40,431 nucleotides of DNA, taken from contig BRYA01001487.1 of assembly GCA_030267965.1 (NCBI GenBank), positions 2,147 through 42,577 on the forward strand, read 5' to 3'. Position numbers and translations under genes: made by a program. Source of the DNA: Triparma columacea (lineage: Eukaryota > Sar > Bolidophyceae > Parmales > Triparmaceae). Below the pieces are notes generated by a model. The model was not told the DNA's origin and did no database searches. It saw only the letters and a list, made by a program, of their open reading frames with translations. Shown in pieces: positions 33,528 to 40,431 of the stretch; the stretch's first letter is position 1; each line of letters opens with the position of its first letter.

Positions 33528-34140
33528 GGTTATTCCCTTGGTCGCCTCGTCCGTTCCGGTTTATTTTCTTGAAATATTCTAAAGTTTACTAATTTAATGA
33601 TAGATAAAGCGAGCGGCGAGGCACTTCAAAAACGACTTGTCTCTTTCCCCACTTCTCTCCCTACTTGAGGTTGAGGTTGGGTTCCTGTTTGGATATTTTT
33701 CTAGCTTATTGTGTCTTGACGAGTTATAATTACACATTCTTCTTCGAACTGCTGCTATTCTTTACTTATTTCTCCACACCGTCACCTATTGAGATCGCCC
33801 GTGTGACTGTGAGAGCTTTAGAGCAGGGCAGGTGCACTCCGGGAGGTCATTAGGAACTGGGACTTTGTGAAGAAGTGGCGTGGATAGGGACGAAACAAAG
33901 GTGAGGGTTGTAAGGGCGGAGGTGGGATTGTTGGGGAGGGAAGATACGGGGGGGAAGGGAAGGAGGAGGAGGAAGGAGGACACAACAGCTTGGCACAACT
34001 GAGTATTGGGGACCTCCTGAGTAATTAAAAGAATATTGCGGCAGCAGCAGCGACGCATGTGCGAAAATATTATTCGTCTCAGCTCACCCAGCATCTTCGT
34101 CGTGAAAACAAATTTGTCCCCCTCACGCTTTCGCAGGCTG
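33528..34140 (+). promoter_or_regulatory. Promoter and 5'UTR (with leader intron) of reader-like gene copy A
   Basis: Intergenic, then a leader. About 33690-34140 is strongly similar to 38220-38619 before copy B: a 39-base identical block at 33801-33839, another at 33850-33878, and a third near 34036-34079. A likely untranslated intron runs 33901..34136 (GTGAGG...CGCAG), four bases before the ATG at 34141. Conservation of both splice sites in the two copies supports it. Confidence 0.6.
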
Positions 34141-37100
34141 ATGACCGACAGTGAGATGGATTTCACCATCCTCCTGAAGCAGAGGGACAAGGAGATAGCC
34201 GGATTGAATGCCGCCTTAAGTTCAACAAGAGCTCAACATACAGCCGATCTTCTCCCCCAAAACCCAGAAATTTCTTTCCCTCCAGAAGTTCATCCTAGAT
34301 ATGAACATTTCAGCTCCGACATTTCCAGCGACCCTATTGTCGGTCCGGTTGCAGACGGCAATGATGTTACCGCCGCGCTGTCGTCTGTTGACCGTACGAC
34401 TGCCGCTCTGCTCACGCCAACAAATTCCAACCTTGGGGCAACTGCTGAGAGCACCGTCGATCGTGAAGCTGTGTCTTTGCCCTCAATTGGTAGGTTTATT
34501 GCTAACGAGACCGAGGACCACCGTACCATCGCCACTGAGCCAAACCAAGCTGTCACTCCTGACAACACCCCCTCTATAATCGAGGAAATCATTAAGCAGA
34601 ACAAACAACTCCTCGCAGCAAACAGTGCGCTGACAAGGGCGAATAAGGTCCTCCAGGCCAAGGTCGAGACTCTCGCAAGAGAGAATGATGCGCTCAAGGC
34701 TTCTTCAGCAAAGGGAGGCGAAGCAACTGAGGGTGTGAGGGCAAGTGGTGTCGTTACTGAAAGAGCAAGCGAGACCGTAGCAAATACCTACCCTCATTTC
34801 GACATTCAAGAGGTGTTGCAGCGGCCTCATTACCATAGCGTTCCTGGTAGCGAACTCGGCTTCGACGACACATGGACCTGTGCCGTTGACAAACAGGTAC
34901 GCAATTACTACCTTCAGTCACCATCCGGCAGGAGGTTCACGAGCAAGAGGAAGGCTGTGGAGTACTTCGAAGAGGAGAGTGATGCCCGCAACCACCTGAA
35001 CTTGTCCGCAGGACGAATGGAAATGGAACTGTCTTCAGAATCCTCAAAGCTCATTAAGGAAGTGCCCGACCCTCCTTTCGACCTTCAAATGGTGTTGCAG
35101 CGGCCTAATTTCCGTAGCGTTCCTGGGAGCGAACTCGGCTGCGACGATACATGGACCTGTGCCGTTAACAAAGAGACATGCACATACTTTCTTCAGTCAC
35201 CATCCGGCAGGAGGTTCAAGAGCAAGAGGAAGGCTGTGGAGCACTTCGAAGAGGAGAAGAAGCTCGCAACAGTTCCTGGTAGCATTCAAATGGTGTTGCA
35301 GCGGCCTAATTTCCATAGCGTTCCTGGTAGCGAACTCGGCCGCTACGACGACGACAGCATGGAGGACCTGACTTCCGACGATTTGGACGCGATTATGTAT
35401 GATGTACGCCGCTTGAAACGTGGTAGCCATGGACCAGACAAGGACCTAGAGGTGTCAGAAGCGGTCGACATGACCGGAGGCGACATTGACAGTAGCGCCG
35501 ATAGTGCGGAAGAGAAAGGAGCGATCAAAGAAGGGGGTGAAGTTGCGGCACCCATATCCAAGGCCAAAGCCACGGCTCCTCAGCTCGTGACATCCAAGTT
35601 TAGGGGACTCCCCAAGAAGGGCCACGAATGGGACGAGGAAAAGAAGGCCTGGGTTCCGAAGAAGCCGATGGAATCCACTAAGGTCGTAACCAAGAAGTCG
35701 CCGAGGACGGGGGCGGCGACCATGCAGGCGGCGGCGCAGGCGATGATAAGCTCACGTCAGGATCCTGGGGGGGGGGAGGGGCTAGGGGCGGATGGGAAGA
35801 TGGGCACCTACAAGTGCAGAAGGTGCGGGCAATACAAGTTGAACCACGTTTGCAAATACAGCACGAAGGACACCGTCAAGGCAGGCATCTCTTCAACCAG
35901 GTCTGTCTCTTCGACCAGGTCTGGCCCAGACACAAAGTTTGACGAATGCCAAAAAATTCCGGAAGTGTCTGATGCTCGTATTGGCCACCGCGTCCGTAAG
36001 CATTTTGAGGAGGAGGGTGGTTTCCACATGGGCACCGTCGTGGGCCCTACCCCTTACTACCGTGGGAAGATGTTCCGAGTCCGCTACGACGACGACAGCA
36101 TGGAGGACCTGACTTCCGACGATTTGGACGCGATTATGTATGTACACCGCTCGAAACGTGGTAGCCATGGACCAGACAAGGACCTAGAGGTGTCAGAAGC
36201 GGTCGACATGACCGGAGGCGACATTGACAGTAGCGCCGACCCTCATTTCGACCTTCTAAAGTTTTTACAGCGGCCTCATTTCCGTAGCGTTCCTGGTAGC
36301 GAACTCGGCTGCGATGACACATGGACCTGTGCCGTTGACACAAGGTCACGCAACTACTACCTTCAGTCACCATCCGGCAGGAGGTTCACGAGCATGAGGA
36401 TGGCTGTGGAGCACTTCGAAGAGGAGAACTTGCGTGCTCCGACGAAGGCTAGGCAAACCACGGGGAAGACCGGAGGCGACATGCCGAGATCCGAAGTTTT
36501 GCAGGAGCGCATGGAGAAGCTTCTCAAGAAGAAAGGGGCATCGAAAGCTTCTCACTCACAGACACAGTTCACCACGCCAAAGCGAAGGTCGGGAAGGTGA
36601 GAATGGGCTCTTGGCAATTAACAAAAATTATTAAACGCAACCCCGTACTAACGCTCGTTTCTTTTCTACTCTCGCTTCATCAACCGCACTGGCTTTGCTT
36701 ACTATCTTCTGTCACAACGTCACCTTCAGTAGTAGCTCTGTTGACTCCCCAGCTCGCCCCGACTCGCCCTCCTCTGGGGACGGTGGTTGCACCTTTATCC
36801 CTTGTCCACTTTGCGGACATCGGGTGTTAGTGGGGGAAGGGGGTGATGGGGACGAAGCAATCGCTAGACACTTACAGAGAGAGTGTAGGGAGAACGGAGG
36901 GAGGAGGAGGGGAAGGGGGGGAGGAGGTACCATAGACTACGGGGAGGGGAGCGGGGGGGAGGGGAGCGGGGAGGAGGAGGAAGGGGAGGTTGATGAAGAG
37001 GTTATGGAGTTCGCGGACTTTGAGAGCAGCGAGGAGGAGGATGAGGAGGACGAGGGGGGAGGAGGGGGTAAGGGTAAGTCAAAAAGCGCGTCATCAACTG

Positions 37101-37531
37101 CATCGAGTGCATTCTCAGCCGCATCTAGCGTGTCGACAAGACAGCATACTCCTACTACAACTAAGTCAAGGATAGGTAGATGCACAGTTTTCGAGTCGAC
37201 GAAGAACCCAGATACGACGGATTCGCCCATCCCTTGCGAAATTTTCACGTCAAGCACCGGAAATTGGGAGTCGTACGAGAAGGAAGACACCATGGGGGTG
37301 TCTGAACTCTTACAGACCGCATTCATCGACATGATGGGCGACGATTCGACTGACGAGTCCAGTGACGACGAAGGACATTTTACATTGTCCCCCCGGAAGC
37401 CGCAGTGCCCTCACTGCTTCAAGACCTTCAAATCTCAAGGGGGCTTGGCTTACCACGTTTCCAAGGCCGTCTGCATTCAGAGGCAGAAGGAGGCAGGAAT
37501 TATCAAAGAAGGAGAGGAAAAGAGCGCCTAG
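34141..37531 (+). CDS. Multivalent chromatin-reader-like protein (MBD-like, Tudor-like, UBZ-like, C2H2), copy A
   Basis: Two exons, 34141..36596 and 36730..37531 (AG|GTGAGA...TTCAG, phase 2), 1085 residues. Residues 1-37 and ~150-200 are coiled-coil-like. MBD-like repeats are at 218-279, 311-372 and 701-762 (W-T-C-A-V ... Y-Y-L-Q-S-P-S-G-R-R-F-T-S-x-R), plus a truncated one at 378-400. A zinc knuckle is C559-x2-C562-x6-H569-x-C571. A Tudor-like domain (DIR17/PTM type; 611-666, G-T-V-V-G-P and R-V-R-Y-D-D-D-S) has a truncated twin from 401. Exon 2 adds a UBZ4-like finger (C844, C847, H-x4-C) and a C2H2/C2HC finger near the end. Such domains read methylated DNA, methylated histones and ubiquitin; function is inferred from resemblance. 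A downstream ORF in another frame carries AT-hooks. Confidence 0.75.
34792..34977 (+). repeat. MBD-like repeat 1
   Basis: 186 bp, 62 residues, the first of four related units in copy A. It carries D-D-T-W-T-C-A-V and S-P-S-G-R-R-F-T-S-K-R-K-A. The others are at 35071-35256, 35272-35340 (truncated) and 36241-36426; the full units have the same length and are near-identical in DNA. Confidence 0.8.
35071..35256 (+). repeat. MBD-like repeat 2
   Basis: 186 bp. Same architecture as repeat 1, with F-K-S-K-R-K-A at the end. Separated from repeat 1 by a short Ser/Glu spacer. Confidence 0.8.
35272..35340 (+). repeat. MBD-like repeat 3, truncated
   Basis: Begins V-P-G-S-I-Q-M-V and stops after S-E-L-G, where it is joined directly to a partial Tudor-like unit at 35341. 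The W-T-C-A-V half is missing. Confidence 0.75.
35340..35501 (+). repeat. Internal duplicate, unit 1 (partial Tudor-like)
   Basis: 162 bp nearly identical to 36081-36239, with one 3-bp indel near 35400 and few substitutions. It encodes R-Y-D-D-D-S-M-E-D-L-T and the acidic V-D-M-T-G-G-D-I-D stretch. Confidence 0.85.
36081..36239 (+). repeat. Internal duplicate, unit 2 (end of full Tudor-like domain)
   Basis: 159 bp partner of 35340-35501. Here it is preceded by the missing half of the domain (from 35971) and followed directly by MBD-like repeat 4. Confidence 0.85.
36241..36426 (+). repeat. MBD-like repeat 4
   Basis: 186 bp, close to repeats 1 and 2. The basic stretch reads T-S-M-R-M-A, so two Lys are now Met. 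Confidence 0.8.
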
Positions 37532-38000
37532 TGCTCACGACAAAGAGGACGAGAACGAGGAAGACCTCCCCCCCGTCGACGACGATGAGAGCGACAATGC
37601 TGAGCCCCCCCGTCTCCCCCAATCTAATAAACATTCTCTCCTCCAGTCAACGTCGACATCCAAGAAGAGCAAGAGGAAGGAGATAGTTATGAACCTGGTT
37701 TCAGGGAAAGAAGCGCACAGCGACACGAGCGAGGAGAACAAAGCTACGGAACAGAAACGATCACTTGCATCGCCTCAGCGACCTGCGTCTAAGCCACTTC
37801 CTCAGTCAAGGGCAGAGAGACAGTACGAGGCACAAAAACGAGGACAAGGACGTCCGCTTGGGTCCTCTAAAAAGGACAAGAAAAGGAAAGCGTCTGTTGA
37901 ACCACCAAGAAGGGGACGACCGCTTGGGTCAAGGGCAAGCGCGCTGAATGCGAACCTATTCCTTCAGCAAGCCTTTTGGGAAGAATGCCACAGAACGTAA
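37532..38000 (+). CDS. AT-hook segment, out of frame with copy A (frameshifted C-terminus or separate small gene)
   Basis: Open in a different frame from copy A's last exon, with coding-like composition from about 37497: acidic D-D-D-E-S-D, then basic residues and two AT-hook motifs, R-G-Q-G-R-P-L-G-S and R-R-G-R-P-L-G-S, ending F-W-E-E-C-H-R-T. AT-hooks bind the minor groove of AT-rich DNA. No ATG opens it early (first in-frame ATG at 37689 gives 103 residues). No GTRAG donor fits. A one-base shift between 37470 and 37531 would join it to copy A. An acceptor-like CTCCAG at 37646, with CTAAT upstream, suits a separate gene's leader. Both readings are open. Confidence 0.5.
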
Positions 38001-38619
38001 CAAATACTAGGGGTGGGGTGGCGGGGGGGGGGAGGGGGGAAATACGGTGGGGAGAAGGGGTAGATTGAAGTTTGTCATGAAATGCCCATAACTAACATTG
38101 GTACAAAATATGTAATACTAAAACGTTATGCTAGCCCCCAACATCCTCCATCTGATCATAGTGTTCTATCTCCCAGTTTCCTCAACTTTCATTTTCCTTT
38201 GTCCTTCCTTGCACTTGGCGAATTGAAATTACATTCTTCTTCGCACTGCTGCTATCCTCTACTTATTACCACACACCTTCACGCATTTGGATCTCCTGTG
38301 TGACTGTGAGAGCTTTAGAGCAGGGCAGGTGCACTCTCGAGAGTTCTTTAGGAACTGGGACTTTGTGAAGAAGTGGAGTGGATAGGGACGAAACAAGGTG
38401 AGTTTTTGTATAGAAGGCGAGGGCGGAGGACGGATTGTTACGGAGGGAGGAGACGGGGGCCGAGGGGAGGGAAGGAGGACACAACAGCATACTTCCTTTG
38501 GGATTTGGACTCCTGAGCAATTAAAAGGATATTGCGGCAGCAGCAGCGACGTATGTGCGAAAATATTATTCGTCGTGGCTCACCCAATATCTTCATCGTG
38601 ATAACAAATTCGCAGTTTG
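38001..38619 (+). promoter_or_regulatory. Promoter and 5'UTR (with leader intron) of copy B
   Basis: G-rich run at about 38006-38040, then AT-rich. About 38220-38619 is the duplicate of copy A's leader. A leader intron is likely at 38398..38615 (GTGAGT...CGCAG), four bases before the ATG at 38620. I see no protein gene here. Confidence 0.6.
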
Positions 38620-40431
38620 ATGACCGACAGTGAGATGGATTTAACCATTCTCCTGAAGCAGAGGGACAAGGAGATAGCTGGATTGAAGGCCGACTTAAGG
38701 GCAACAAGAGCTCAACATACTGCCGATCTTGCATCTACAGCATCGGCAGCCAACGACCTTGTTGCCGCCGTCAAGGGCACTGCGCACGATGGCACAGCTG
38801 CTGATATTGTCAGTGCTGCAACTGAACTTGCTGTCCTCGTTAAGGCAGCCGCTGATGTAGCCGCTGATCAGTATGCTATTGTCGGGCATGCTGCCGACGA
38901 TGTCGTAGTCGTCGAGGCGGAGGAACACCGTGCCATTGCTGCGGAGGCTGCCGAAGGCCATGAAGCTGACGCTGATGTCGTCAAGTCTGCAAATGCTGTC
39001 AACCTTGGGGTAACTGCTGATATTGATAGGACTCATGGAGACGTCGGACGAGGTGAGTTCGTGGAGGGGATGAGATTGGAAGAGATTGGAAGGAGTGAAG
39101 AAAGAGAGGTCGTTGGGAAGCCTGTTGAAATGATTCCAAAAGCTAAAAAAAATCAACATTTCCACACCCGCAGAATCTGAAAGTGATCATGGGGAAGCAA
39201 GACGAGGTGAGCGAGCGTCGAGCGTTCGAGGGGAAAAAGAACATCTTTATACTTTAGGAGAAGGCGGGAGATTTGCGGGAGGACAAGATGAAGTTTGCCA
39301 CATTTGCTCACTTTTCCCCTCTTCGTCGTTTCCTCTGCAGCATTTGAAATGTCTCACGAGGATGCTGGACGAGGTGAGTTTCTTTAGCGGTCCATAGGGG
39401 GAGCAGAGTATTTAGGTCTTACATAGGAGAGTATGTGTAGCGTATCAGGAGTGTTTCAGGTTGTCTTTTTTCACCTTTTTTTCACCAAATGCTCCCCTTC
39501 CCCAAACCCAAGAAATTTCTGGGCATCCAGAAGTTCATCCTAGATATGAACATTTCAACTCAGACAGCGACCCCATTGTCGGTCCGGTTGCAGATGGTAA
39601 TGGTGTCAGCGCCGCACCGTCGTCCGCCGACCGCACGGTCGCCTCTCCGCTCACGCCAACGGATTCCAACCTTGGGGCAACTGCTGAGAGGGAAGCTGTG
39701 TCTTTGCTCTCAATCGGTAATTTCATTGCTAACGAGACCGAGGACCACCGTACCGTCACCATTGAGCGCGCTGCAGACCAACCTGTTACTCCTGACATCA
39801 CGCCCTCTATAATCGAGGACATCATTAAGCAGAACAAACAACTCCTCGCCGCAAACGGTGCGCTGACGAAAGCGAACGGTGTGCTTATGAAGGCGAACGG
39901 TATGCTGACGATTAAGAACGAGGTCCTCGAGGCCAAGGTCGAGACTCTCACAAGAGAGAATGAAGCGCTCAAGGCTTCTTCTCCAGCAAAGGGAGGGGAA
40001 GCAACTGTGGGTGAGAGGGCAAGTGGTGTCGTTACTGAAAGAGCAAGCGAGGCCGTTGTGGACATCGCAACTGAACGTGGGCAAGTAGGAAACGACGAGG
40101 CCCTCGCTTTAGGCGAAGAGAGAGATGGAGGGGAAGGAAACGACGAGGCCCTCGCTTTAGGCGGAGAGGGAGATGGAGGGGAAGGGGAGGGCATCATGGT
40201 CATTGATGACAGGATCAGGCAAGACGAGAATAGGTTACAGATCGTTGGGAAGGCAAGGAAACTCAAGATTTGTAGCCCGATAAAAACAATTATACTGTTT
40301 GACGTCTTCCAACCGGGGATAAGGGCCGAAGAGGGTGGTAAGGGATGGGGAAGGATTTCTGTTAATGTTAGAGCAGGAGTTGAGGAGGTTGCAGCATTCT
40401 TCTGGGATGTCAACAGGTTAGACAAAAACAT
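38620..40431 (+). CDS. Paralogue copy B: coiled coil plus START-like domain (runs off right edge)
   Basis: Exons 38620..39052, 39174..39206 (33 nt), 39341..39373 (33 nt) and 39531..40431+ (or from 39513), all phase 1 joins, donors GTGAG. The N-terminus matches copy A (M-T-D-S-E-M-D). It is followed by an Ala/Asp/Val-rich region and two micro-exons coding repeated H-x-x-(A/V)-x-R-G units. From 39531 the central disordered part and coiled coil match copy A, with an extra 14 residues. After ~40055 the copies diverge: here a 48-bp tandem repeat, then I-V-G-K-A-R-K-L-K-I and G-W-G-R-I-S-V-N-V-R-A-G-V-E-E-V-A-A-F-F-W-D-V, the start of a START/SRPBCC-like domain cut by the edge. The long antisense open frame here is a shadow. 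Confidence 0.72.
40088..40183 (+). repeat. 48-bp tandem repeat, two units
   Basis: Units 40088-40135 and 40136-40183, differing by a few substitutions. Each encodes G-N-D-E-A-L-A-L-G-x-E-x-D-G-G-E, keeping frame. Confidence 0.85.

Noticed and set aside
34036..34140. In-frame upstream extension of copy A (TTG or the ATG at 34057)
   Set aside because: In copy B the same region lies within a leader intron with conserved GTGAG and CGCAG ends, so it is probably spliced out.
33786..34190. Antisense frame before copy A, partly shared with 38266-38520
   Set aside because: The shared protein string follows from duplicated leader DNA; the frame is not kept over the whole length.
37068..37130. GTAAGG/GTAAGT donors in copy A exon 2 as a route to the AT-hook frame
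   Set aside because: No acceptor in the matching phase reaches that frame without a stop, and the skipped sequence looks coding.
39535..40431. 298-codon open frame on the minus strand
   Set aside because: It is antisense to copy B's last exon. Its Ser/Pro/Leu-rich reading follows from the complementary GAG/GAA-rich codons, and the + strand frame has a paralogue in copy A.
1..40431. tRNA, rRNA, CRISPR or transposase
   Set aside because: I found no tRNA A/B-box pair, no rRNA-like stretch, no regular spacer repeats and no transposase or reverse transcriptase motifs.

Overview
The window is nuclear DNA from a compact, gene-dense eukaryotic genome, most likely a single-celled photosynthetic stramenopile. 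A bolidophyte/Parmales (Triparma-like) alga is my best guess, at moderate confidence. The signs are: about 29 short introns (71-236 bp), nearly all with GTGAG or GTAAG donors; a plastid-type bipartite leader ending in a twin-arginine h-region; a CCT-domain protein; a CxxC-HxC zinc knuckle of a kind I associate with stramenopile proteins; and a START-like motif at the right edge that I associate with algal stramenopiles. No bacterial operon, rRNA, tRNA or CRISPR array is visible.

Layout: 17 genes, strongly alternating in strand, so most neighbours share a divergent promoter or meet tail to tail 33-131 bp apart. In order: a cut-off Lys-rich gene (1-456, -); START-domain protein (+); secreted GH28-like beta-helix protein (+); RNI-type LRR protein (-); plastid-targeted unknown (+); EF-hand/RCC1/discoidin protein (-); two-zinc-module protein (+); secretory methyltransferase (-); DUF202 membrane protein (+); splicing factor SF3B3 (-); class 3 lipase (+); CCT protein (-); Lys-rich protein (+); SnoaL-like protein (-); multipass membrane protein (+).

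The right-hand 7 kb is different. Two tandem paralogues share promoter, leader intron, N-terminal coiled coil and middle coiled coil, then carry different C-termini. Copy A (34141-37531, perhaps to 38000) is a mosaic chromatin-reader-like protein: MBD-like repeats, a Tudor-like domain, a zinc knuckle, a UBZ-like finger, a C2H2/C2HC finger and, in a shifted frame, AT-hooks. Copy B (38620 to the right edge) keeps micro-exons that copy A has lost and runs into a START-like domain. Internal duplications, a chimeric domain junction, coding sequence made from an intron tail and a probable frameshift show that this locus is changing fast. It is the best candidate here for something undescribed.

Several genes are reconstructed across exons whose apparent stop codon is the TGA inside a phase-2 AG|GTGAG donor (positions 358, 30177, 36598). 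Calling open frames alone would split these genes. Exon joins were made by hand from phase and consensus, with no transcripts.
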